DNA from: Candidatus Borrarchaeota archaeon
Lineage (GTDB): Archaea > Asgardarchaeota > Sifarchaeia > Borrarchaeales > Borrarchaeaceae
NCBI GenBank assembly: GCA_016840645.1
Contig: JAEORY010000069.1
Location: 1 to 12,491 of the forward strand
Direction of reading: 5' to 3'
DNA: 12,491 nt
Shown: piece after piece, positions 1-7,096 of the stretch
Layout: each line of letters begins with the position of its first letter
Numbering within the stretch: position 1 is the stretch's first letter
Translations under genes and position numbers: made by a program
Notes under the pieces: generated by a model
What the model saw: the letters and a program-made list of their open reading frames with translations, nothing else
What the model was told of the DNA's origin: nothing
Databases searched by the model: none

Positions 1-605
1 CTATGAGAAAAGTATCTAAACCGGCAGAAGGCAAAGGCCGAAATAGACTACTTTCTTTAGAAGAGAAGGATCGCCTCATGAAAGCTTGTAAAGAATCGCC
101 TAGCCCTCACCTTTTTAATATTGTATCCCTTGCTCTTTTAACTGGGATGCGTCAAGGAGAAATTCTAACTCTAACTTTCGAAAACTGTGATTTTTATACT
201 AAGGTAATCACGCTTGAAAATACGAAAAATGGAGAGCGGAGAATAATCCCTATAACAAAAGCTGTCGAGGAAATTCTCAATTCTTGTAAGACAACCGATA
301 TTGATTCTGGACTAGTTTTTAAACCCTCAAGTTCTACTAATCGCTCTGGTATTGTAGATATTTATAATGCTTTTAGAAAAGCCCTAAAACAAGCAGAAAT
401 TACAGATTTCCGATTTCACGATCTTAGACATGCTGCAGCATCTTATTTAGCTATGAATGGTGCTACTCAAGGAGAATTGATGACTATCCTTGGACATAAA
501 TCCCCTTCCATGACTCGTCGTTACGCACATTATAGCCAAAAACATGTAGCAAACCTTATGGAACGAATGCACAATAACCTCTCTGAAGGTTGCAAGAATG
601 GCTAA
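1..605 (+). CDS. Tyrosine recombinase (phage-type integrase), C-terminal part, 5'-truncated by window edge
   Basis: This is a site-specific tyrosine recombinase that would integrate and excise the element by cutting and rejoining attachment DNA. The visible 200 residues are a complete catalytic domain. Arg50 sits in TGMRQGEIL, Lys75 in NTKNGER, His139/Arg142 in HDLRH, His165 in LGHKS and nucleophile Tyr174 in RRYAH, so all six expected residues are present and the enzyme is probably active. The methionine at base 3 is probably internal. The family normally has about 150 more N-terminal residues (core-binding domain), and bases 1-2 could complete a Pro codon, giving the common 'NP..V..P' linker just before this domain. 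The true start therefore lies left of the window. The 3' end overlaps the next gene by 8 nt (ATGGCTAA), which suggests translational coupling. No attachment-site repeat could be identified. Confidence 0.93.
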   Translation, partial: MRKVSKPAEGKGRNRLLSLEEKDRLMKACKESPSPHLFNIVSLALLTGMRQGEILTLTFENCDFYTKVITLENTKNGERRIIPITKAVEEILNSCKTTDIDSGLVFKPSSSTNRSGIVDIYNAFRKALKQAEITDFRFHDLRHAAASYLAMNGATQGELMTILGHKSPSMTRRYAHYSQKHVANLMERMHNNLSEGCKNG

Positions 606-2049
606 ATGTAAATACCGGACTCTCGCTAAAGAGATGACAGATATTATAGAAAGCATTAACAATTGCACCAATGAAATAGAAAACACTTCTAAAATAGTTC
701 AATTTTATTTTTACGGAAAGAAAATACCAATTGACGTACCTCCTGCATCGAAAAAATGTTTTGAAAAGCAAGTTAAGGCACATGCGTTAGCAATGAGGCG
801 TTTATCCCCATCAAAGGAGTTGCAAGAAGCTTGTCGTTTGTATCCGTGTTTAGGCGCGATCCTACCTATGACAATCTGCTCAAGCAGCCAGTTTACTAAC
901 AAAACATTAGTAACGTGGTGGGGAATAAAAACTTCTTTACCTCGCAAAATGGAAGTTTTAGCAAATAAAAACTACTGGGAAATCCTACTATACTGCCCAG
1001 ACTCAAGTGAAATTTCTTATGAAATTGATTGGTTTGAAAAAGAAAACTACGTAAACACCTTCACATTTCAAGTGCAATCAGCTTTTGAAATTATTCGCAG
1101 GGAAAATAATGGAAAATCAAAAATTCGAACTAATATGTACCAACACTCACTACCTCTATTTAAAGAAGTAGTAAGAAAATGGCAAAATGACCCAGAAGGG
1201 CATGACACAATACCAAAGAACCCTGCAACTATTTTCGCAAAACCCTTCGCTCCTACTGCTACTGATTACATAGCACACGCTTATGAAAAAGTGCGTATTA
1301 TATTGCGAAAACGAACCTACAGAAATTATGAGCACCTCATGATTTTATGGAAAAATTATTTAGAGGAACTTATTTTTACTGATGTTGATTGGAATGAAAG
1401 TGAAAAGAAATTCTTCATCAAACAGTGGGAGGATAATTTCTTTGAATCAAGTCAAAATAATACTAAGTCCGATGAAGGACGTTGGGATCAATCAATGGCT
1501 ATCGATCGGATAAAGGCGGGGAAAATACTAAAATATTTTATTGATAGCTTTCTGGGTGATCCTATCAAAAGAAAAAAAGATGGAGATGTCGCCTGTTTAC
1601 TTTGGACCTTAATTTGGTTATCGCAAAATCCTGACTCAGAAAATATTACAATTTCTAAAGTTTTGAATTTTGACACAGCTAATATCAGTAAAGAAACCCC
1701 ATCTATTGTATTTGATAATGAAGAGGTGGAAATTTCTGAAGGGTTACATCGACTTCTAAAAATCCTCCGAGGAAATGCTACCGAAAAGCGTCCTCATAAA
1801 TTATTTCGTAATTTAACTAAAGATAGCCTTGAAGCTTCCCTTAAGAAAGTGTCACGTGATCTTTTTAAATCAGATAATGCATCTGTTTCACCAACTGCAT
1901 TTCTATCGTTTCCACACCCATTAGTCAATGAACGTCTATCTAAAAAACAAAGAGCACGTTTACGAAAAGTTGATCCCGGTCCTATAGCCGGCTTTCATCG
2001 TCGAGAAATTTTAAAAGAGTTGCGTAAAAGCTCTAATATTCCAATCTAA
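598..2049 (+). CDS. Unknown 483-aa protein coupled to the integrase; C-terminus resembles a catalytically dead tyrosine recombinase
   Basis: I do not recognise a named family. The start at 598 is supported by AAGG (586-589) eight bases upstream and by the 8-nt overlap with the integrase stop, so the two proteins are probably made together. The N-terminal half is rich in aromatic and charged residues, with no signal peptide or membrane segment. Residues about 330-450 have the order expected of a recombinase catalytic domain: a hydrophobic helix (LLWTLIWLSQ), a VLNFDTANI stretch like the 'L.W.DID' segment, then EVEISEGLHRLLKIL, KLFRNLTKDSLEASLKKV and SPTAFLSFPH. These align by eye with the segments leading to the HxxR box. 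The box I Arg, the HxxR pair and the Tyr nucleophile cannot be found. The tail is basic. My inference is an inactive recombinase relative or accessory subunit; it could also be an unrelated DNA-binding protein. Confidence 0.75.
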   Translation: MAKCKYRTLAKEMTDIIESINNCTNEIENTSKIVQFYFYGKKIPIDVPPASKKCFEKQVKAHALAMRRLSPSKELQEACRLYPCLGAILPMTICSSSQFTNKTLVTWWGIKTSLPRKMEVLANKNYWEILLYCPDSSEISYEIDWFEKENYVNTFTFQVQSAFEIIRRENNGKSKIRTNMYQHSLPLFKEVVRKWQNDPEGHDTIPKNPATIFAKPFAPTATDYIAHAYEKVRIILRKRTYRNYEHLMILWKNYLEELIFTDVDWNESEKKFFIKQWEDNFFESSQNNTKSDEGRWDQSMAIDRIKAGKILKYFIDSFLGDPIKRKKDGDVACLLWTLIWLSQNPDSENITISKVLNFDTANISKETPSIVFDNEEVEISEGLHRLLKILRGNATEKRPHKLFRNLTKDSLEASLKKVSRDLFKSDNASVSPTAFLSFPHPLVNERLSKKQRARLRKVDPGPIAGFHRREILKELRKSSNIPI

Positions 2050-2182
2050 ATCAATTGTAATCCGCGTATCTCCAACACTTTACAATAGTTTTTCAGGGTA
2101 AATTCCCGCACAACTAGTTCTCTGGCTAGGGATGTTTTTCAAAAACAGCAGTAAAATGAAGCAAATTTCATTAATCCAGAAT

Positions 2183-2187
2183 AGGAG
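2183..2187 (+). promoter_or_regulatory. Strong ribosome binding site for the excisionase-like gene
   Basis: AGGAG lies five bases before the ATG at 2193 and fixes the start. The 143-bp gap before it (2050-2192) holds no gene. I see only short AT-rich symmetric words there, such as GTTTTTCAAAAAC, and no promoter with acceptable spacing. Confidence 0.7.
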
Positions 2188-2192
2188 CTGCA

Positions 2193-2447
2193 ATGACAAA
2201 ACAACAACTTTCAGAGAATTCATTAGAATCCACAACCTATGTTTCCAAAAGATTTTTTACTGTAAAAAACTTCTCCCAAAAAAATAAGGAGCAAGGTTGC
2301 TGGCCAGATAGTGATGCTGCGATATGGGCTCTTCGGGCGGGATCGCCAGATAATGGCTTTGGAGAAGCTTTTGTCACAATTGGAAGAAGAGTCCTAATTG
2401 ATGAGGAGAGGTTTTGGGAGGCAATTTCTCGCCTGCAGGAGGTGTAG
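2193..2447 (+). CDS. AlpA/excisionase-like small DNA-binding protein
   Basis: This 84-residue protein has the layout of small excisionase-like or AlpA-like regulators of integrative elements. A FFTVKNFSQKN segment is followed by WPDSDAAIWALRAGSPDNGFGEAFVTIGRRVLIDEERFWEAI, which matches the familiar pattern 'T.k.fa.k...wp...lr.l......NGF..A...vGRRVLIDe..F...i'. The first part would be the DNA-recognition helices and the GRRVLIDE strand the wing. Proteins of this kind usually bind element ends to steer excision or activate replication genes. Its position directly before the 44-residue gene and the replicative ATPase, in one transcription direction, fits either role. The family assignment is from pattern memory. 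Binding sites are not known, although the inverted repeat at 4767-4891 is a possible target. Confidence 0.78.
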   Translation: MTKQQLSENSLESTTYVSKRFFTVKNFSQKNKEQGCWPDSDAAIWALRAGSPDNGFGEAFVTIGRRVLIDEERFWEAISRLQEV

Positions 2448-2448
2448 A

Positions 2449-2583
2449 ATGTTTCAGAAAGCTGATTGGTGGGCTCGCCAATTTATAGAAAAGACTCAAG
2501 ATATTGCAATAGCATGCAATCAATTTAGTATAAGTCATGAAATTGATGGCTTCAACAAAGCTTATACTCTGCACGAGGAGTAA
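2449..2583 (+). CDS. Small 44-aa hypothetical protein
   Basis: A short gene starting MFQKADWWARQF and ending in HEE. It is believable because a perfect AGGAGG (2437-2442) lies six bases before its ATG, its start is separated by one base from the stop of the preceding gene, and its own last codons supply the AGGAG for the next gene. It looks like a middle cistron of a three-gene operon. The sequence is mildly amphipathic with Trp8-Trp9 near the N-terminus, one Cys, no membrane segment and no motif I recognise. It might be a small cofactor of the ATPase or a spacer cistron that sets translation levels; nothing in the sequence decides this. Confidence 0.65.
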   Translation: MFQKADWWARQFIEKTQDIAIACNQFSISHEIDGFNKAYTLHEE

Positions 2584-2588
2584 GTGAT

Positions 2589-4751
2589 ATGAATAATAAT
2601 ACATTACTAGACCTAGAAATTCCAGAAACGGATGAATTCGATAATAAAGACTCTGTCGATACTTTACATGAGATACCAACAATAAACTTTTGTTATCTTC
2701 TCCAAGTTGACGGTGATCCTGAATTTAGGTTAACTGCAAATTCAGCAAGAAAAGATGGAGCCACCGCAGAATTTACGGCTGCTGGATGGGTTTATCTAAG
2801 TAAAGAGGATGCCGATAAGGTCGCAAAAAGATGGTCCAATGGAAAAAGAAAGATACAAGTTGTTCGGTGGATTGACCTTACTCTTGATAAGCTCTGGTAC
2901 GGTTCTAAAGATGAATCAAAAATAGCAAAAAAACAAATTAGTCTAGAATTATCCGAGCATTTGAATAACAAAAAAAAGCAAGATATTGAATTAGAATGCT
3001 ATATATCTGGGTTACACTGGAGCTGGTTATATAAAGACTCTCTTCCTGAAGATATGTCTGAAAAAGATAAAAAAACACACGCACATTATAAACCCCTTTG
3101 GGAAAAAACGATTGAAAACCAAGAAAAAATCACTTTAAAGCAATCAGATATTTCCATGGAGGAGGAAGACGTTAAAAACACCAATAAAAATGGTTTTATC
3201 ATAGAACCAGGAAAAATTCATGATGCCGTAAATGCAGCTGAAAAACTGCTAAAGCACAGTTCAATAGGTGTTTACCAAAGATCTAATACGTTAGTTCGTC
3301 TAATTGAAGCTAAACACTCTCCTAAAAAAAAGATAATTGATGATGAAAAAGGCAATAGAATCCTATCTAATAATGGGCTTATTCGTTCACCAGAGTCTTT
3401 GACTATCGAAGAAATAGACTTATATTTTTTACTAGAAATTCTTACAAAAATTTGTATTTGGAAAAAATATGACGCAAGAAGTAATGATTATAAAATAATT
3501 GATTGCCCTGAAAAAATTGCAAAGCACCTTTTGTCTAGAAAACAATGGGAGAACATTCCTGTTCTTCGTGGTATTATCCAGTCTCCAACAATACGTAAAG
3601 ATGGAAGCATTCTTCAAAAACCAGGATATGATGAAACTTCTGGATTATATTTTCAGTCATCAACCAAGTTTCCAAAAATTTTAGAAAAACCATCTAAAGA
3701 AGATGCTCTTTCTTCATTGACAATTCTTAAAGAAATTTTAAAAGGGTTTCCTTTTAGTGATGAAATATACGGAAAAGGAAAAAACTTTTCTGTTGCATTA
3801 TCGGCAATATTAACGGCACTAATTCGAAAATCTATATCATCTGCCCCTTTACACGGTTTTAGCGCTCCTAAAATGGGTAGTGGGAAAAGTTTACTCGCCG
3901 ATGTTGTATCATTAATATCGACAGGATCAAGAAATTGCGTCGTACCTCCAGAAAAAAATGAAGCAGAAGAAAAAAAACGACTTATGGCTCTTCTTATGGA
4001 AGGTGACAGCATCGCTTGTTATGACAATATTGTTGAACCATTTTCAAGTGCTGCTCTTTGCTGCGCTCTAACCCAACCTTATTATAAAGATCGTATACTA
4101 GGAAAAACAGGAAGCGCAACAGCCCCAACGGATATAACTTTTTTAGCAACAGGTAACAACTTACGATTTGCTGGTGACCTTTCTACACGTGCTCTGCTGT
4201 GTGTTATCGATGCGAATGAAGAACGACCGGAAGAAAGGTCATTTGACATAAACCTTTATGAACACATTCCAAAAAATCGCGGTGAAATTGTGGTAGCTGC
4301 GCTTACAGTTCTAAAAGCTTATATACATGCAGGTAAACCAAAACAAAAAATTAAAACATATGGGCGATTTGAAGAGTGGAGTGACCTAGTACGATCTGCC
4401 ATTATTTGGGTTGGATGTGCTGATCCATGTGAAAGTAGAAAAGAAATAGAAAATGATGATCCAGAAAGAGTGAAGATCGGAAATCTTTTTGTATCTTGGC
4501 ATACGATATTTGGTGATTATAGCCAAAAAGTTAAAGATGTCATAAAAAAAGCCGAAATTGAATCCAAAGAAGGAAATGAGGATTTACTAGATGCATTACT
4601 TGAAATGGCTCCTGATAATAAAGGGGGGGTTAACCCAAGATCACTTGGAAAACAACTTGCTAAACACAATAAAAGAATCGAATGCGGTTATCAATTAGAA
4701 AAAATGGCAAAAATCCAACATGCAGAAACATGGAGAATTAAAAAAATATGA
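2589..4751 (+). CDS. Phage/ICE replicative helicase-like AAA+ ATPase
   Basis: This 720-residue protein is probably the replication ATPase of the element. AGGAG at 2576-2580 supports the start. A Walker A motif, APKMGSGKS, has the Lys at residue 433. A Walker B-like strand follows (DSIACYDN, Asp479), then a sensor-1-like strand ITFLATGNN (about residues 516-525) and a downstream Arg in LSTRALLCVIDA that could be the arginine finger. The segment around residues 325-355 (LSRKQWENIPVLRGIIQSPTI, then GSILQKPGYD) is the piece that precedes the ATPase core in D5/P4-like phage replication proteins. I see no TOPRIM or zinc-finger primase motif. The first ~200 residues are lysine-rich and match nothing I know. 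The protein sits downstream of the excisionase-like gene and just upstream of repeated GTGAGTTTC units. The exact helicase clade is uncertain. Confidence 0.8.
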   Translation: MNNNTLLDLEIPETDEFDNKDSVDTLHEIPTINFCYLLQVDGDPEFRLTANSARKDGATAEFTAAGWVYLSKEDADKVAKRWSNGKRKIQVVRWIDLTLDKLWYGSKDESKIAKKQISLELSEHLNNKKKQDIELECYISGLHWSWLYKDSLPEDMSEKDKKTHAHYKPLWEKTIENQEKITLKQSDISMEEEDVKNTNKNGFIIEPGKIHDAVNAAEKLLKHSSIGVYQRSNTLVRLIEAKHSPKKKIIDDEKGNRILSNNGLIRSPESLTIEEIDLYFLLEILTKICIWKKYDARSNDYKIIDCPEKIAKHLLSRKQWENIPVLRGIIQSPTIRKDGSILQKPGYDETSGLYFQSSTKFPKILEKPSKEDALSSLTILKEILKGFPFSDEIYGKGKNFSVALSAILTALIRKSISSAPLHGFSAPKMGSGKSLLADVVSLISTGSRNCVVPPEKNEAEEKKRLMALLMEGDSIACYDNIVEPFSSAALCCALTQPYYKDRILGKTGSATAPTDITFLATGNNLRFAGDLSTRALLCVIDANEERPEERSFDINLYEHIPKNRGEIVVAALTVLKAYIHAGKPKQKIKTYGRFEEWSDLVRSAIIWVGCADPCESRKEIENDDPERVKIGNLFVSWHTIFGDYSQKVKDVIKKAEIESKEGNEDLLDALLEMAPDNKGGVNPRSLGKQLAKHNKRIECGYQLEKMAKIQHAETWRIKKI

Positions 4752-4766
4752 TTATAAATATGAAGT

Positions 4767-4891
4767 GTGAGTTTCGTGAGTTTCGTGAGTTTATTTATAC
4801 TACCTTATTAAAAGTGTCATATACACCTATGGTAATTCTGACGATTTTATCGCATAGGTTAAAACAAACTCACGAAACTCACGAAACTCAC
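4767..4891. repeat. Perfect 26-bp inverted repeat made of GTGAGTTTC units; candidate origin or control site
   Basis: The left arm, 4767-4792, reads GTGAGTTTC twice followed by GTGAGTTT. The right arm, 4866-4891, is its exact reverse complement, so there are six 9-base units in two opposed triplets around a 73-base spacer. Inside the spacer a second inverted pair, ACCTATG (4825-4831) and CATAGGT (4853-4859), gives a nested arrangement. The element begins 16 bases after the replicative ATPase and ends 15 bases before the next start codon. Tandem short repeats next to a replication gene are typical of iterons bound by an initiator. The opposed arrangement could also form a cruciform, or an RNA hairpin that separates the operon halves. 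It lacks a T-run, so a simple terminator is unlikely. Confidence 0.85.
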
Positions 4892-4905
4892 CAAGTAGAA
4901 GTAAG

Positions 4906-5361
4906 ATGACAAAAAATATAGCGATACCTAAGAAAATTTCCCTTTTGGCTGATGCTGTACAATGCGATGACCCTAAAGCGGCCAGATCCTTATTACTGCG
5001 AGCTTTTGATGTTGTAAATGCTAAAGATGATTTTATCTTAGGGAATCAGGTAGATGACATTGCGATAGACTCCGTAATTTCTCTTGTTAAGGGAGTAAAT
5101 CCTCAAGATGCAGTTGAAATGATCCTTGCATCACAGTTTGTTGCAACTCACTTTCTGGCATTAGCAAAACTTAGCAGTACGAATAGCACAGATACTAGCC
5201 ATGGTATGATGCTCATGAGACTGTCTCACCAAGCTCTTGAAACATTACAGAAATACCGGAGCAAGGGAAGTAATATCAATGTTAACTATTTTGTTCATAA
5301 CGAAGGACAAGCAGTGTTACAGACAAGTATCGGGAAGAACCCAGAAAAAAAAGGCGCATAG
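4906..5361 (+). CDS. Conserved phage/ICE-type hypothetical protein, 151 aa
   Basis: The protein has the layout of a conserved hypothetical often found in proteobacterial integrative elements: a short disordered start, helical middle, the stretch DAVEMILASQFVATHFLALA, a spacer, a helix ending in LETLQKYRSKG, then the basic-polar motif around NVNYFVHNEGQAVLQ. Related proteins show 'D.lEgmLaaQm.atHn.am' and 'v.VehVhVh.GgQAivG' in the same order. I know no established function. It is paired here with the small 'HGG' Cys/His protein, a pairing I have seen in related elements, so the two may act together. The start codon has only a weak purine stretch (GTAAG) ahead of it and lies just beyond the right arm of the inverted repeat, so its expression may depend on that site. 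It is soluble, with no signal peptide. Confidence 0.72.
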   Translation: MTKNIAIPKKISLLADAVQCDDPKAARSLLLRAFDVVNAKDDFILGNQVDDIAIDSVISLVKGVNPQDAVEMILASQFVATHFLALAKLSSTNSTDTSHGMMLMRLSHQALETLQKYRSKGSNINVNYFVHNEGQAVLQTSIGKNPEKKGA

Positions 5362-5364
5362 CCC

Positions 5365-5598
5365 ATGGCTCTAGGATTTAATTTCAAAAGCCTACCTAAA
5401 TGTGGAGCTTATGCTAGAAGCTCAGGGAAACCTTGCCAAAGACCTGCTATGGCAAACGGTCGTTGTTACCATCATGGAGGTGCTATGGTTACTAAACACG
5501 GACGATACACTAAGCAGGCTAAAGAAAAGAGAAAGAAGGTTCGAGAAGCTATTATAGAACTTCGTAGGGCACAAAAGGAGATGGAAGGCATTATTTGA
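5365..5598 (+). CDS. HGG-motif small Cys/His protein (putative zinc-binding)
   Basis: A 77-residue basic protein whose N-terminal half reads LPKCGAYARSSGKPC, then ANGRCYHHGG and KHGRYT. Cys13, Cys23, Cys33 and His36 are spaced as in the widespread 'CgakTRsGkPC...g..rC..HGG.s.g' family found in phage and integrative elements, where they probably bind a metal or nucleic acid. The C-terminal half, from about residue 48, is a Lys/Arg/Glu-rich helix likely to form a coiled coil. The usual STGP extension after HGG is replaced by AMVTKHGRYT, so this is a shortened variant. The start is three bases after the stop of the previous gene, with only a weak upstream purine run, consistent with translational coupling. 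Biochemical function is unknown. Confidence 0.72.
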   Translation: MALGFNFKSLPKCGAYARSSGKPCQRPAMANGRCYHHGGAMVTKHGRYTKQAKEKRKKVREAIIELRRAQKEMEGII

Positions 5599-5643
5599 TG
5601 TTTGCAGAACATAATTGCTCTCAGTGAACTCTAGAACATTTTT

Positions 5644-5667
5644 TAGATAATATTTGTTATCTAAATC
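5644..5667. repeat. Perfect 9-bp AT-rich hairpin (TTTAGATAA/TTATCTAAA)
   Basis: TTTAGATAA at 5644-5652 and TTATCTAAA at 5659-5667 are exact reverse complements with a 6-base loop. It lies in the 156-bp gap between the HGG protein gene and the first small paralogue. The stem is almost all A/T and no T-run follows on the + strand, so it is better explained as an operator-like dyad or weak terminator. The rest of the gap (5599-5754) holds nothing else I can name. Confidence 0.5.
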
Positions 5668-5754
5668 TGTATAAAACACTGGTAATTAGATGGTTTTACA
5701 CATAAGAAATTGGTGAAATTATGATTAACACGCACACGAAAAGGAGTGTACAAC

Positions 5755-6072
5755 ATGAACAATAAAGATAGATGGATTCCTCTAGACCCAGATTATAGTG
5801 AAGAGGGTGCTCTTGAAAGACTTAGGAAATGCAAGGAAAGTGACGAGTATAAAGCCTACAGCAAGCAATCACAAAAAGAGTGCGATACTCTGATTAAGGC
5901 TTATGAAGGGGATCATAAAGCCCAAGAAGAAGCCAAAAAATGGTATGGTGTTTATGAAAGTGAATTAAAAGCTTTTGAAAAAACAATGGAAGGCTGGATT
6001 CTTATGAACAGCAATAATGGTTATCTCAAAAGTAAGTATCTAAATGGTCAAAGCAAACCTGAAAGAACCTAA
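5755..6072 (+). CDS. Small hypothetical protein A (105 aa), paralogue of the next gene
   Basis: AAGGAG at 5741-5746 lies eight bases before the ATG at 5755, so I prefer this over the in-frame GTG at 5746. The protein is soluble, highly charged and predicted helical. It contains LERLRKCKESDEYKAYSKQ, then KECDTLIKAYEGDHKAQ. Residues 20-56 align without gaps to residues 19-55 of the next protein, with 17 of 37 positions identical by hand count. The family is unknown to me. It starts a new translation unit after the hairpin at 5644-5667, and its last 29 bases overlap the following gene. Small tandem paralogues of this kind in phage-like elements are often accessory or host-interaction factors, but nothing here shows the role. 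Confidence 0.7.
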   Translation: MNNKDRWIPLDPDYSEEGALERLRKCKESDEYKAYSKQSQKECDTLIKAYEGDHKAQEEAKKWYGVYESELKAFEKTMEGWILMNSNNGYLKSKYLNGQSKPERT

Positions 6073-6244
6073 TTTTTTTGACGATACAGCAGAGACCTTA
6101 TCTTTTCTTAGAAAATTTAAAAAATCTGCTGGATACAAAAAACTAAGCGTTACAACCAGAAAACGGATAGACTTACGCATCAAGGCTTTCTCTGGTGATA
6201 CAGAAGCCTTGATAGCGTTATCCGAACAAGTGCTGAAATGGTGA
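6044..6244 (+). CDS. Small hypothetical protein B (66 aa), tandem paralogue of protein A
   Basis: This gene overlaps the end of protein A's gene by 29 bases in another frame. Only a weak purine stretch (AGTAAG) precedes its ATG, so it probably depends on translation of the first gene. The reading is supported by protein similarity: LSFLRKFKKSAGYKKLS, then IDLRIKAFSGDTEA, matches protein A through the conserved LRK.K.S..YK, IKA and GD positions. It lacks both the acidic N-terminus and the C-terminal extension of protein A. Its stop is three bases from the stop of the leftward antirepressor gene, so the two transcription units converge with no clear terminator between them. Confidence 0.62.
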   Translation: MVKANLKEPNFFDDTAETLSFLRKFKKSAGYKKLSVTTRKRIDLRIKAFSGDTEALIALSEQVLKW

Positions 6245-6247
6245 ACA

Positions 6248-7096
6248 TTAAGTAATCTGTTCAGGGGTAACATCATTTTCGATTGGTGTTTGTAAAAAGT
6301 TGGAAGCGGTAACCACTTTCCGACCACTTTTTTCTTCCAGCTCTTTACGGGCATTTCCTGCAATCTCACCCCCCGCCCTGGCGGCCTGTCTATTTTCCTT
6401 AAATCCTTGAGCATCTTTTTCGACAGCAATCTCTGTTGTAGACGCTTCCCCAAGCATACTGAAAATTAATTCCAGATCAGTCATGTGGTCACGGAGGTTT
6501 TCTTTCTTTAGATTTTTCAGCTTTTTATGTTCGGAGGGTTTTAACCCGAACGTCGCTTCAGAAATTTCTGCCGTCAAAATTGCATAATCCTTCTGCTCTT
6601 TGATGCCTCTTTTTTCCCATTCATTGGTAAGTTCTTCGCGAATCGCGATACCACGCATCCTTTTTTCAATCCAATCATCTGGATAGCCTTTTGCTTTATA
6701 GAGTGCTCGTGTTCGTTTAGTGGCAAGTTCGGGATCTTCGATTTCCTGAATCCTCTCATATCCAACTTTTGCAAGCCACCGTTTGAAAGGTTCGGCTTTG
6801 GGTGATGGAATCGATTGGATGATACGAAAAATTCCTTCAGTATTGGCACAGTTAAGCTTCTGCGTCCCACCTGCAGTTTCAACGGAAAGGGGGGTGACAA
6901 TTTGTCCCCACCCTTCTGCAAGGGATGGATCACGTTGCCTCATTTTTTTGATGTAGTCGGTAGAATTTACGGTATCCGTTAGAGCCTCAACGACATCCTT
7001 AACTACGAACCACCATTCATTGTTATGCATTGCTCTTCTAATATTTTTCCCTTTAAAAACGATAATAGGCTCGTACTTTTGAATTTCGTTATTCAT
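6248..7096 (-). CDS. BRO-N/DinD-family phage antirepressor
   Basis: This 282-residue protein starts with a BRO-N domain (IVFKGKNIRRAMHNNEWWFV, then VKDVVEAL), the DNA-binding module of phage antirepressors. Its long C-terminal part matches the DinD-like group, with PFKRWLAKVGYERIQEIEDPE, LTNEWEKRG, YAILTAEISEATFG, NLRDHMTDLELIFSMLGEA, GGEIAGNAR. Such proteins counter or replace the lysogenic repressor, often after DNA damage. I chose the ATG at 7096 because GAGGAT precedes it by a few bases; the longer reading from 7120 has no such signal. The start overlaps the stop of the Cro-like gene by 8 nt (ATGAATAA), so repressor and antirepressor are translationally coupled. Family members vary; whether this one acts as an antirepressor or as a DNA-damage-induced protein cannot be told from sequence. 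Confidence 0.85.
   Translation of the reverse strand: MNNEIQKYEPIIVFKGKNIRRAMHNNEWWFVVKDVVEALTDTVNSTDYIKKMRQRDPSLAEGWGQIVTPLSVETAGGTQKLNCANTEGIFRIIQSIPSPKAEPFKRWLAKVGYERIQEIEDPELATKRTRALYKAKGYPDDWIEKRMRGIAIREELTNEWEKRGIKEQKDYAILTAEISEATFGLKPSEHKKLKNLKKENLRDHMTDLELIFSMLGEASTTEIAVEKDAQGFKENRQAARAGGEIAGNARKELEEKSGRKVVTASNFLQTPIENDVTPEQIT

Noticed and set aside
1..605. Annotating the integrase as a complete 200-aa protein from the ATG at base 3
   Set aside because: The catalytic domain is preceded by the usual inter-domain linker, and family members carry an N-terminal core-binding domain. The gene most likely starts outside the window.
2055..2086. TTGTAA and TACAAT as a promoter for the excisionase-like operon
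   Set aside because: The spacing is 20 bases, longer than normal sigma-70 promoters tolerate well, and the -35 is poor.
3653..4012. Leftward 119-codon open frame inside the ATPase gene
   Set aside because: It lies opposite the Walker A region of a clear ATPase, with no independent evidence.
4767..4891. Inverted repeat as a simple rho-independent terminator
   Set aside because: The loop would be 73 bases and no T-run follows either arm. Repeated units beside a replication gene suit a binding-site array better.
4767..4891. Inverted repeat as insertion-sequence ends
   Set aside because: Only 73 bases lie between the arms, with no transposase, no flanking target duplication and strong internal repetition in each arm.
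6242..6264. TGAAC/GTTCA pair at the convergent gene ends as a bidirectional terminator
   Set aside because: The stem is only five base pairs with a long loop and no T-run, too weak to call.
6040..6453. Leftward 137-codon open frame crossing the small paralogue and the antirepressor end
   Set aside because: It overlaps two supported genes, has no domain and no ribosome-binding site, and is best explained as a shadow.
6574..6933. Leftward 119-codon open frame inside the antirepressor gene
   Set aside because: It is an out-of-frame reading of the BRO/DinD gene, which carries all the recognisable motifs.
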